From: an uncultured Alistipes sp.
GTDB taxonomy: Bacteria > Bacteroidota > Bacteroidia > Bacteroidales > Rikenellaceae
NCBI GenBank assembly: GCA_900553175.1
Contig: USCH01000003.1
Coordinates: forward strand, 1-64,000
Direction: 5' to 3'
DNA length: 64,000 bases
This document shows positions 1 to 7,882 of the stretch, piece after piece. Position 1 is the first letter of the stretch. Each line of letters starts with the position of its first letter. The notes beneath the pieces are model-generated. The model worked only from the letters and a program-made list of their open reading frames with translations, ran no database searches and was not told where the DNA came from. A program made the position numbers and the translations under genes.

Positions 1-60
1 GGCGGCGAATCTCTCGCCGGACGCCGCTCCGTCTTTCGGAAGAGCCGGACGACGGTCCGG

Positions 61-1440
61 TCAGCGTTTGTCCTTCTCCCGGATGTATTCGGCGATGCGG
101 TGGCTGCGTTTGCCCATCGGAACGCCCAGACCGAAAGTCAGGTTCATGGACCGCTGCTTGATGGGGATCATATATTGCTTGGCGTGCTTGGCCACCAGCA
201 TGTCGGTGCCGACGAAGAAGTTGATGCCGCCCGGGCAGAGGTTCAGCGCCAGACCGAGCGCGCTGCCGCGGTTGACGATGAGCGAATAGCTTCCCGTGAG
301 GGTGAACCAGCGCACGGGGTGGAAGTTGACCGAAGCGACCAGGTCGTGGATCGATTTATAGTTCCAGACGCGGGCCGAATAGAGCAGGCCGACGCCCACT
401 TTGTGGCGCCACACTTCGTATTCGATGCCGGCGTTGATCGTCGCACGGAGCATTTTGGACATGCTCGCCGGGGTTCGGCGTTCGAATTCCAGATTCGTGT
501 CGAAGTCGGGCTGCGGCAGGGCGGTGCCGTCGACGACCTCGACACCCGTGTAAGATACGTTTTTCGACAAGCTGCCCGACACCGTATTGCTTGTGCCCCA
601 GTTGATGAAGCCCAGATCGACCACGGCCAGCGATGCCTGCAATCCGGGCAGGATGTCGTAGGTCGCACCCAGGTCGACGGCGAAACCGTAGCCCGCCGGG
701 CCTTTCGGCCCGAAATCCAGATCGCCGATTTCGAAGAACTCGCGGCCCTCCCTTTCGGTGGAGGAGACTTCCGCCCCATTCAGGGAGAGGTCGACCGATC
801 CCGTGGCGTCGATGGCCCAGCGCTCGTCCTGCAGCGAGACGTCGAAGCGGTCGAAATTGATATGCGCGCGGGCGATTCCGGCCAGGAATTTGACGCGTGC
901 GCCGACGTAGAGTTTGTCGTCGAGCAGCGGGAACGAGTAGGAGCCTGCGATTTCGGCATACCAGTCGGACAATATGCCCAGGTCGGCGATCGAGCCCTCT
1001 TTGCCTTGCTTCGAGAACTCGAACAACGAACGGGGCAGATTGAACTCGGTGTTGCCTTTCAGGTTGATGTCCACCGACCAGAAACTTTTGTGGTTGCGGG
1101 TGAAAGCGCCGAATCCGATCAGATTGACCCGGGTGTCGAGCCCCAGCATGTTGTTCTGTTTCATGCCCGACAGGACCTCGGACGCCGATACGGAGGAATC
1201 GAGTGCCGTCACGAGCCGTCCGTCGCGCGGATAGAGCAACTTGTCGACCGCGAGCCCCCCCCCGGTGCTTACCTGAATGCCACCCAGAGCGGGAATGTTG
1301 AAATAGCCCCGGAGCGGTGCGAACGCGGGATTGAACTGGCTGCGGAAGGTCGTTCCCTCCATGAAGTAGGCCGATGGGTTCTGTGCGGCGGCGCCTGCCG
1401 TTACGAGCAGCGCAGCCAAAAGCGTGTATATCTTTTTCAT
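61..1440 (-). CDS. DUF5723 family secreted protein, probable outer-membrane beta-barrel
   Basis: The 459-residue product begins with a clear signal peptide (about residues 1-19, ending GAAAQ) and continues as alternating beta-strand-like sequence with many aromatic residues, as in Bacteroidetes DUF5723 proteins related to outer-membrane barrels. No catalytic motif is visible. It starts 12 bases after the stop of the upstream lipoprotein gene, so the two probably form an operon driven by the promoter near 2403-2433. The function is unknown. The family call is from recognition of the N-terminal half (SAYFMEG..., then FNPAFAP). The 60 bases beyond its stop hold only a small GC-rich inverted repeat (CCGGAC/GTCCGG, 45-60). 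Confidence 0.8.
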   Translation of the reverse strand: MKKIYTLLAALLVTAGAAAQNPSAYFMEGTTFRSQFNPAFAPLRGYFNIPALGGIQVSTGGGLAVDKLLYPRDGRLVTALDSSVSASEVLSGMKQNNMLGLDTRVNLIGFGAFTRNHKSFWSVDINLKGNTEFNLPRSLFEFSKQGKEGSIADLGILSDWYAEIAGSYSFPLLDDKLYVGARVKFLAGIARAHINFDRFDVSLQDERWAIDATGSVDLSLNGAEVSSTEREGREFFEIGDLDFGPKGPAGYGFAVDLGATYDILPGLQASLAVVDLGFINWGTSNTVSGSLSKNVSYTGVEVVDGTALPQPDFDTNLEFERRTPASMSKMLRATINAGIEYEVWRHKVGVGLLYSARVWNYKSIHDLVASVNFHPVRWFTLTGSYSLIVNRGSALGLALNLCPGGINFFVGTDMLVAKHAKQYMIPIKQRSMNLTFGLGVPMGKRSHRIAEYIREKDKR

Positions 1441-1452
1441 GGGAGCGTCGGT

Positions 1453-2370
1453 TTAAAAGTTCAGTCCGCCCTTCTTGAGCAGGCTCATGCGGATCGTCAG
1501 CTGTTCCTGCGAGGGATCGTACGTCCGGGGCGTGTAGCGCAGCAGACGGAGGCTGACGTCGACCCGGGCGTTTTCGAAGATCCGCTCCAGGTCTTTGCGC
1601 AGGATGTTCACCTCGTCGAATTCGTTGCGCCGATCCGGCAGAAGCCGAAGCGCGAACTGCACCGAGGTGTCCGTGAACGCGGGCCGAATCTCCAATTCGG
1701 CGGGAAGCTTGCTCTCGACCCAGCCGTAGAGCGCACCTACCACCTGATCGTCGGCCGCATCCCCCACGATCATGTCCACCACGTCGCTGCCGACGTCGAT
1801 CTTGCCCATGTCGTAATGCATCGGGTCGATATGGTCCAGTTCGTTGAGGTACTGGCCCGCCTGTTCCCGGATGCCTTCGGACAGCTGTTCGCCCAGCGCG
1901 ATGTCGGTGGAATGGAATGCGATCCGGAAAGCCGCCAGATACTCGTCGCGGGAGAACTGGCCGGCGGGTAGGGCGGGCAGATCGAATCGATCCTGATACT
2001 TGTCGAAGATCAGTCCCGCCACGTCGTCGAGTTTCCGGTCGTCGCGCTTCATCTGCTCGAGCAGGGCGTCGGTGATCTCCAGCAGATAGTTTGCGTCGGA
2101 TTGCAGTTTCGCGACGTCGAGGTCGGCTGCACCTTGGGGCAGAGGCTCGGGCAGCCAGATGTCCGCTTCATGGAAAAAGTCCGGCAGACTGCTGCCGTTG
2201 CCTTCGATTTCGTCGCTGCCGATGTGGATCAGGGCCAGCGGCACCCTGAATTCGGTGTCCTGGTCGCCGATCGAAATCGTATCGGTGTCGATGTTGGTCA
2301 GATCGTAATTTTCGTCGATGCAGGAGGCGATGAAAAGACTGCATGCGAGTAACAGGTAAAATTTTCTCAT
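1453..2370 (-). CDS. Hypothetical lipoprotein
   Basis: The 305-residue product has a lipoprotein signal peptide with lipobox IASC (Cys about residue 17), followed by an acidic linker rich in Asp and Thr (YDLTNIDTDTISIGDQDTEF). The rest is mixed alpha/beta with no motif I recognise. It is probably anchored in the outer membrane or periplasmic leaflet. It is the first gene of a two-gene unit with the DUF5723 gene, which suggests the pair act together at the cell envelope. The start is fixed by the signal peptide and by a good Bacteroidetes promoter 33-63 bases upstream. Confidence 0.75.
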   Translation of the reverse strand: MRKFYLLLACSLFIASCIDENYDLTNIDTDTISIGDQDTEFRVPLALIHIGSDEIEGNGSSLPDFFHEADIWLPEPLPQGAADLDVAKLQSDANYLLEITDALLEQMKRDDRKLDDVAGLIFDKYQDRFDLPALPAGQFSRDEYLAAFRIAFHSTDIALGEQLSEGIREQAGQYLNELDHIDPMHYDMGKIDVGSDVVDMIVGDAADDQVVGALYGWVESKLPAELEIRPAFTDTSVQFALRLLPDRRNEFDEVNILRKDLERIFENARVDVSLRLLRYTPRTYDPSQEQLTIRMSLLKKGGLNF

Positions 2371-2402
2371 AGGCTTGAATGTGATGGTTCACGAAACAGT
2401 TG

Positions 2403-2433
2403 CAAATGTAGGACAATCGGACGAATTAAACAA
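2403..2433 (-). promoter_or_regulatory. Bacteroidetes promoter for the lipoprotein/DUF5723 unit
   Basis: Reading the minus strand, TTG (2433-2431) is followed after 20 bases by TACATTTG (2410-2403), matching the Bacteroidetes -33/-7 pattern. It leaves a leader of roughly 30 bases before the lipoprotein ATG at 2370. Confidence 0.6.
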
Positions 2434-2671
2434 GAAAAACGACTGTTTTCCACCCGATTCGCATTCTTTGCCGGATGCGATGCGCGGGCTGCTCCGTCCG
2501 GGCGGTGCGCATGGTCCGGGCGGCCGCCCGGAGCGCGGCGGAGCGGGCGTGCGGAGCGGGAGCGGCGAAGCCGCCGGAAGCGGGCAGGGCGGGACACCCC
2601 CGAACCCGAGCCGTCGGACCGGCCGGAGAGCGCATCCGGAGGCTGCCGAGCCGCTTTTGCGAAATATTTGC

Positions 2672-2679
2672 TACCTTTG
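2672..2679 (+). promoter_or_regulatory. -7 element of uvrC (possibly leaderless mRNA)
   Basis: TACCTTTG lies only five bases before the uvrC ATG at 2685, so transcription would begin at or next to the start codon. No clear -33 TTTG is present at the usual distance. The rest of the gap 2434-2671 is GC-rich and holds nothing I recognise. Confidence 0.45.
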
Positions 2680-2684
2680 CTGCG

Positions 2685-4514
2685 ATGGCCGCGACCGATG
2701 AAAACCAGCTCCGGCAGCAGGTCGCCCTGCTGCCTCTCCAACCCGGCGTATACCAGTTTCTGGACCGCACGGGCCGGATCATCTATGTCGGCAAGGCCAA
2801 GAGCCTGCGTAAGCGCGTGTCGTCCTACTTCGTGCAGTCGAAGGTGCACAGCGCCAAGGTGCGGGCGCTGGTGAGGCAGATCGCTGAGATCCGCCACATC
2901 GTCGTCGACAGCGAGACCGACGCCCTGCTGCTCGAAAACTCGCTCATCAAGACCCTCCAGCCGCGCTACAACATCCTCCTGAAGGACGACAAGACCTACC
3001 CGTGGATCGTCGTGCGGCGCGAGCGCTTCCCGCGCGTGCAGTCGACGCGGCAGCTCGTGCGCGACGGCTCGCAATACTTCGGGCCCTACGGTTCGGTGAT
3101 GATGCAGCGCAGCGTGCTGGAGTTCATCCGCGAGGTGGTGCCGCTGCGCACGTGCAAGCTCGACCTGTCGCCCGAAAAGATCGCCCGGGGCCGCTACTCG
3201 GTCTGCCTCCAATACCACCTGGGCAACTGCAAGGGCCCCTGCGTGGGGCTGCAATCGGAGGAGGAGTACGCCCGGCAGGTGGAGCTCGTGACCTCGATCC
3301 TCAAGGGCGACCTGCGTCCCGTGCGCAGCTACCTCGAAGAGGGCATGGCCCGGACCGCCGCGGAGCTGAAGTTCGAACAGGCGCAGCGCTTCAAACAGCG
3401 CCTCGACGCGCTGGACAACTACGCCGGGCGGTCGGTGATCGTCAGCGCCCGCATCGTCGACGTCGACGTCTTCTCGCTGCTGTCCGACGAGGAGGAGGCA
3501 TGGTGCAACTTCGTGCGCATCCGCCACGGTTCGATCGTGGGCGTGCAGACCGTCCGCCTCACGGCGGGCGTGGGGGCCGACGAGCGCGACATGCTCACGC
3601 TGGCCATTCAGCATATGGTCGAACATGTCGCCGGCGGCGAGCTGGCCCGCGAGGTGATCGTGCCTTTCCTGCCCTCGACGACGCTGCTCTTCGACGGCGT
3701 CACTTTCACGGTGCCCAAGCGCGGCGAGAAACTCGACCTGCTGGCGTTTTCGCAGAAGAGCGCCCGCATCTACCGCGCCGAAGAGCTGAAAAACCTCGAA
3801 ATCAAGAATCCCGGGCGTCACGCCGAACGGCTGATGGCGGCCATGCAGAAAGAGCTGGGGCTCGACCGGCCGCCGCGCCACATCGAGTGCTTCGACAACT
3901 CCAACCTCCAGGGCAGCCATCCCGTGGCTTCGTGCGTGGTGTTCCGCGACGGCAAGCCTTCGCGCAGGGAGTACCGCCATTTCAACGTCAAGACGGTCGA
4001 GGGGCCCGACGACTACGCCTCGATGCGCGAAGTGGTCTACCGCCGCTACAGCCGTCTGGCGGCCGAGGGCGCCGAGCTGCCCGACCTGATCATCGCCGAC
4101 GGCGGCAAGGGTCAGATGGGCATTGTTCATGAAGTGCTGGAGTACCTCGGGCTGGACATTCCCATCGCCGGACTGGCCAAGAACGACCGCCACCGCACGG
4201 CCGACCTCTATTGCGGCTATCCGCCCCTGCTGGTGGGCCTGCGCCCCACCTCGCCGCTCTTCCATCTGCTCGCGCACATCCAGGAGGAGGTGCACCGCTT
4301 TGCCATTTCGTTCCACCGGCAGAAGCGCAGCAAGGCGTTCATCCACAGTGAGCTGGAGCAGATACCCGGCGTGGGCGAAAAGACCGTGCGCACGCTTTTG
4401 CAGCACTTCCGCACCGTGGCCAAAGTCAGGGGCGCCGGCTTCGAGGAACTCGCCGCGCTGGTCGGAGAGGCCCGCGCCGTCAAAATCCGCAGCTTCTTCC
4501 ATCCCGGGCAATGA
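2685..4514 (+). CDS. uvrC: Excinuclease ABC subunit C (UvrC)
   Basis: UvrC makes the two incisions beside a DNA lesion in nucleotide excision repair, acting in the cytoplasm with UvrA and UvrB. The 609-residue product has the N-terminal GIY-YIG nuclease (GVYQFLDRTG then IIYVGKAKSLRKRV, about residues 20-95), a UvrB-interacting UVR segment (AAELKFEQAQRFKQRLDAL), the RNase H-like endonuclease domain (ECFDNSNLQGSHPVAS and LIIADGGKGQM), and a C-terminal helix-hairpin-helix (IPGVGEKTVRTLL). The length is normal. The frame is open upstream, but ATG 2685 is chosen because the protein alignment begins there and a TACCTTTG promoter element ends five bases before it. The gene stands alone, ahead of tRNA-Leu. 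Confidence 0.97.
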   Translation: MAATDENQLRQQVALLPLQPGVYQFLDRTGRIIYVGKAKSLRKRVSSYFVQSKVHSAKVRALVRQIAEIRHIVVDSETDALLLENSLIKTLQPRYNILLKDDKTYPWIVVRRERFPRVQSTRQLVRDGSQYFGPYGSVMMQRSVLEFIREVVPLRTCKLDLSPEKIARGRYSVCLQYHLGNCKGPCVGLQSEEEYARQVELVTSILKGDLRPVRSYLEEGMARTAAELKFEQAQRFKQRLDALDNYAGRSVIVSARIVDVDVFSLLSDEEEAWCNFVRIRHGSIVGVQTVRLTAGVGADERDMLTLAIQHMVEHVAGGELAREVIVPFLPSTTLLFDGVTFTVPKRGEKLDLLAFSQKSARIYRAEELKNLEIKNPGRHAERLMAAMQKELGLDRPPRHIECFDNSNLQGSHPVASCVVFRDGKPSRREYRHFNVKTVEGPDDYASMREVVYRRYSRLAAEGAELPDLIIADGGKGQMGIVHEVLEYLGLDIPIAGLAKNDRHRTADLYCGYPPLLVGLRPTSPLFHLLAHIQEEVHRFAISFHRQKRSKAFIHSELEQIPGVGEKTVRTLLQHFRTVAKVRGAGFEELAALVGEARAVKIRSFFHPGQ

Positions 4515-4563
4515 CGGGAATCTGACGTTTTTTGGGAGGACGGAAATTATTTCGGGCCGGGAA

Positions 4564-4593
4564 TTGCGGATTGCGAAAATTTGCTTACCTTTG
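4564..4593 (+). promoter_or_regulatory. Promoter of tRNA-Leu
   Basis: TTG (4564-4566), then 19 bases, then TACCTTTG (4586-4593): a textbook Bacteroidetes promoter. Transcription would start near 4600, about 25 bases before the tRNA. Confidence 0.75.
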
Positions 4594-4623
4594 CTCACCC
4601 CGATTCCTCTGCAAAGAGAGTTT

Positions 4624-4707
4624 GCCCGGATGGCGGAATCGGTAGACGCGTTGGTCTCAAACACCAATGACAGCAATGTCGTGCCGGTTCGACCCCGGCT
4701 CCGGGTA
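4624..4707 (+). tRNA. tRNA-Leu (anticodon CAA)
   Basis: This is an 84-base class II tRNA. The acceptor GCCCGGA pairs with TCCGGGT (one G-U pair), the anticodon arm is TTGGT-CTCAAAC-ACCAA giving anticodon CAA, there is a long variable arm, and the T arm is GCCGG-TTCGACC-CCGGC. CCA is not encoded. It reads UUG codons. Confidence 0.96.
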
Positions 4708-4708
4708 C

Positions 4709-4758
4709 AACGCAAATCGCTCAGTTTGCCGTTATCGGCAAACCGAGCGATTGGCGTT
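4709..4758 (+). repeat. Long hairpin directly after tRNA-Leu
   Basis: Bases 4709-4731 pair with 4736-4758 around a TTAT loop, giving 23 positions with only two mismatches. It starts two bases after the tRNA 3' end. It may terminate tRNA transcription, but there is no T run after it. A smaller hairpin (GCGTTGGAG/CTCCACGC, about 4754-4776) follows. Confidence 0.6.
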
Positions 4759-4813
4759 GGAGCATTCACTCCACGCTTTCCCCGCTTCGTCGGCGCTCTT
4801 CAAAAAAACAGCC

Positions 4814-4976
4814 GCGGTTCGGGCGCCGGAGATGAATCGTTGTATGGCAGACAACGTTTTACTAATCTCCAAAAACTCCGGCACCCGAATCGCAGCCAAT
4901 CAGAGGACGGCGGCGGAATTCGCTGCGAAGCAAGGTTCGCAACGGTTCGTCGGGATTGAAAAGGACCCGCCGCCGT
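4814..4976. repeat. Two further large inverted repeats in a gene-free block
   Basis: Bases 4814-4831 pair with 4876-4893 (18 positions, one mismatch, one G-U). Nested inside are GGAGAT/ATCTCC (4828/4865) and CGTTGT/ACAACG (4838/4851). A second stem pairs 4907-4916 with 4967-4976 (10 perfect pairs) and encloses small GCGAA/TTCGC stems. No convincing protein is encoded between 4708 and 4984. The block could be a structured RNA, a terminator array or the remnant of a small non-autonomous element beside a tRNA gene. Confidence 0.5.
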
Positions 4977-4984
4977 TTCCGGTG

Positions 4985-6538
4985 TTATCGAACGATCGTT
5001 TCGATCTGCTGCCCCTCCAGGTGCAGGTCGATGGCGCAGTTGATCTGAACGCACGAAGGACCGTAGTTATAGCCCAGATCCTGCAAGGTGGCGTTCTGGA
5101 CCTTCACGAAGTCGATGCCCGGCAGATCGACCTCGTTCCCCGCTTTGTCGCGGGCCCAGCCGATGTCGAACGATGAGCCGACTGCATCCTTGGGGTCGCT
5201 GTTGCAGACATATCCGTAGTCGTACCAGCAGGTGGTTTGTCCCGGCCAGCTGCTCGGGTCTTCGGGGGCCTTGGCCAGGGGCGGCAGCATCGTACAGCCC
5301 GTATAGGTCAGCGCGGCGCCTTCGGCCGGCTCCTTCAACCATTCGGGCCAGTATGAGACGTCCGTTCCCCACATGGCTTTGCCATAACAATAGGCTCCGG
5401 TTTCCGATCCGTTGATCGTATAGGCGGCCCAACCGTCCGTCGACTCGTCCGGAGCGAGATCGGCGGGACGGGTGTAAACTATTTGCAGACCGCGCCGTTC
5501 ACCGGTCTTGCCGTACTCGCTGCCGGCGATTTCGTACCATTCGTCGTCGGCTTCGCCGTTGTTGTTCGCATCGAACGAAACCCATACGACGCCCTGGGCG
5601 GGATAACTCGACTTGCTCAGCGACGAGCCGATCCGGAAGTCGCGCAACCCTTTTACGTTCATCACCGTATGGTCGAATCCGAATACGATGAATCCGCCGA
5701 ACGAACCCAGATTGACGCCCTGGTTCAATTCGTTATATGCCGTGCCGCCGAGCACTTGGCCGACGCTCCGAAGAGCGGAGGCGTAGGTGTCGTTGGGTCC
5801 GAACCGCAAACCCTTGTCGTTGAGAAGAGCCGGGCGGTATTCGAATACTTCCGAGATGTAGTGCGAATAGGGTTCGTCCTCGATTTTCACCTGCACGGAG
5901 GCGGTCGCCGTCTGCTCGATGCCGCTGTCGTCGGCGACGGTCAGCGAAACCGTGTAGTCGCCCGTTTCCAGACGGATGAACGGGAGCGTTTTGTCCGTCC
6001 CGGCTTCGGAGGCTTCCGCGTCGTCGGGACCCTGCACCGTCCATCGGTAGACCGGATTCCGGTCGAAGCCCGTGATCGTCGGTTCGATCAGCAGCACCTT
6101 GCAGCGGTCGGTCGAGTAGGAGGCTTCGAGCGTCATCGAGTTGGAGAATCCGGCCTGGCGGATTTCGATTTCGAGCATCTGGCCGCTCTCGTCCTGTTCG
6201 AGGACCACTTTGCCCGGCTCGCGGGCCTCGGTCGAGCTGTTTTTGGCCACCGTGATGATCAGGGCGGTCTGCTCGATCTGGGCGGGAGCCCATTCGGGAG
6301 CCGAGATCACCTGGTAGGCCACGGCGCTCGTGCCGGCCTGCGCCGTCTTGGTCGACGTGACCAGAAGGGTGCAGGTCTTGCCGTCGGCCGGAGCGTCGAT
6401 CGGATTGTCTTCGGCCTTCACCGAGAATTCGTAGGTCGTTTTCGACGTGTTGCCGTCGTCGTTCTCGTCCTTGCATGCCGTCAGGAACACGCTGGCGGCC
6501 GCGAAGATCAAAAGGGTTCGCAATGTGAGTTTTTTCAT
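4985..6538 (-). CDS. Surface lipoprotein with BACON/PKD-like domains (cobalamin locus 1)
   Basis: The 517-residue product has a lipoprotein signal with Cys in VFLTAC (about residue 21) and an acidic KDENDDG linker typical of export to the Bacteroidetes cell surface. A BACON-like domain follows (about residues 35-135), then a PKD-like beta domain (about 140-225). The C-terminal module (about 230-517) is shared with the lipoproteins at 7883 and 28914 and carries FGFDHTV and EWYEIAGSEYG. It is the last gene of the riboswitch-led btuB unit, 25 bases after the gene before it. This suggests a role in capturing cobalamin or related corrinoids at the surface, but binding is inferred only from context. 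Confidence 0.75.
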   Translation of the reverse strand: MKKLTLRTLLIFAAASVFLTACKDENDDGNTSKTTYEFSVKAEDNPIDAPADGKTCTLLVTSTKTAQAGTSAVAYQVISAPEWAPAQIEQTALIITVAKNSSTEAREPGKVVLEQDESGQMLEIEIRQAGFSNSMTLEASYSTDRCKVLLIEPTITGFDRNPVYRWTVQGPDDAEASEAGTDKTLPFIRLETGDYTVSLTVADDSGIEQTATASVQVKIEDEPYSHYISEVFEYRPALLNDKGLRFGPNDTYASALRSVGQVLGGTAYNELNQGVNLGSFGGFIVFGFDHTVMNVKGLRDFRIGSSLSKSSYPAQGVVWVSFDANNNGEADDEWYEIAGSEYGKTGERRGLQIVYTRPADLAPDESTDGWAAYTINGSETGAYCYGKAMWGTDVSYWPEWLKEPAEGAALTYTGCTMLPPLAKAPEDPSSWPGQTTCWYDYGYVCNSDPKDAVGSSFDIGWARDKAGNEVDLPGIDFVKVQNATLQDLGYNYGPSCVQINCAIDLHLEGQQIETIVR

Positions 6539-6563
6539 CGGTTTGTGAAATTTAAAGGGTTTG

Positions 6564-7862
6564 TCATTCGTCTTTGGCGCAGCGCACCGACTGTCCGTCG
6601 CTGCGGGCCGATATGTCGCGGAGGATGTTGGGCCGCTGGTCGTGGGGTGCGATGTAGACCGTCAGTTCGTAGGCGTTTCCGATTCCCGTGGGCGGCGTTC
6701 CCGACCAGATGCTGGCTCCGAATCCCGAATTCTTCAGACATCCGCCGCCGCTGCAGTAACGGAATCCGGCATAGGGGAACACGCCCAGCGCCGAATAGTC
6801 GGTCGTGGCGTTTTCGAGTCCGTTCCAGATGAATTTGCCGTTTTTGTCCGCAGGCACGCGCCACCCTTCGGGGCAGGGGTCGAACGGCGATTTGCCCCGT
6901 ACGCTCTCGCACCAGAGCGTGTCGCAGCGGCGCATTTCGATCGGTTCCGAACAGCAGAACCAGTCGGAGTACCCGCCCGACCCGAGCAGAAAGGTCATCG
7001 GTTCGGCGATCGACTTCTCCAATCCCGTGCGGGTCGGATCGGCGTCGGTCCGGATCGACCGGATGCCCGTGCCCTCCGACTGCGAACCTTCGGTCAGCAA
7101 GGTGCCTGCGAAGTCGTAGATGGGACGGCTTTCGAAGTGTTTGTAGTCCGTCTCGTTCGTGCCCCGGAGGACGCGGTCGCCCGGGAAAGGGTCCTTGCGG
7201 CCCCACTGATAGAGCAGCCCGCAGGCGTCGAGCGAATCGGCGGCGGTGCTTTCGATGATCGCCTTGTCGATGACGGCTCCGAGATTGCGGTCCATGAAGG
7301 TGTAGTCTTCGACCCCGTCGCCGTCGTTGTCCCATGCGTAGACCTTGCCGTAGGCCACCAGTTCCGCATCCGGCTCGTAACGGGTCACCCACACATGCCA
7401 GCTCCAGCGGATTGCGCCGCCGATGCGGACGCCGACCACGGCATTGCCGACCTTGTCGGCCGTCGATACGACGATCGACCCCTCTTCGGCCTTCTTCCCG
7501 GGAATCAGGCCGACGTTCGTGACCAGCCCCGGCGTGTCCTGCCAGACCAGGACCGGTTCGGGCGTCAGCCCCGCGAGCTCCGCGCCGTCCAGCCACTCGG
7601 CGCGGAGCTCCCGCATCGCGTAGGCTTTCAGGATCGGAATGTCGACCGACGCACCCGGACGGATCATGAAGCAGTTGGGCGTATATGCCGCTTCGAGGTA
7701 TTTCCGGTCGATGTCGGGCTCGGGTTCCGGTTCGGGCTCGGGTTCCGGCTGAAGATCGGGGTATTCGTTGGGATTGTCGTCGTTGCGATAGGAGCATGCG
7801 ACGTTTCCGGCGCTCAGCGTCAGGAGCAGTGCGGACAGCAGCAGGAGTCTTTTCGTTTTCAT
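6564..7862 (-). CDS. Lipoprotein with FISUMP-type major paralogous domain
   Basis: The 432-residue product has a lipoprotein signal (lipobox NVAC, Cys about residue 22) and a PEPEPEPEPEP spacer near residue 40. The C-terminal half contains hallmarks of the Fibrobacter succinogenes major paralogous domain: TFMDRNLGA, YQWGRKDPFPG, CPEGWRVP, and a terminal SVRCAKD. Such domains occur in surface and adhesin-like Bacteroidetes proteins. It sits between two lipoprotein genes in the cobalamin locus and shares their riboswitch. The start is set by the signal peptide; the frame is open further upstream but overlaps the preceding gene. Its exact role is unknown. Confidence 0.75.
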   Translation of the reverse strand: MKTKRLLLLSALLLTLSAGNVACSYRNDDNPNEYPDLQPEPEPEPEPEPDIDRKYLEAAYTPNCFMIRPGASVDIPILKAYAMRELRAEWLDGAELAGLTPEPVLVWQDTPGLVTNVGLIPGKKAEEGSIVVSTADKVGNAVVGVRIGGAIRWSWHVWVTRYEPDAELVAYGKVYAWDNDGDGVEDYTFMDRNLGAVIDKAIIESTAADSLDACGLLYQWGRKDPFPGDRVLRGTNETDYKHFESRPIYDFAGTLLTEGSQSEGTGIRSIRTDADPTRTGLEKSIAEPMTFLLGSGGYSDWFCCSEPIEMRRCDTLWCESVRGKSPFDPCPEGWRVPADKNGKFIWNGLENATTDYSALGVFPYAGFRYCSGGGCLKNSGFGASIWSGTPPTGIGNAYELTVYIAPHDQRPNILRDISARSDGQSVRCAKDE

Positions 7863-7882
7863 ACGGCGGAGTTCGTTCGGAG

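Noticed and set aside
100..1971. A very long open frame (over 600 codons) on the plus strand opposite the DUF5723 and lipoprotein genes
   Set aside because: It is the antisense mirror of two genes with clear signal peptides; its product has no recognisable features. High-GC codon bias leaves many such frames open across the window.
4708..4984. Integrated phage or ICE attachment site at tRNA-Leu
   Set aside because: No integrase is nearby and no direct repeat of the tRNA 3' end was noticed in the window, so only a remnant could be proposed.
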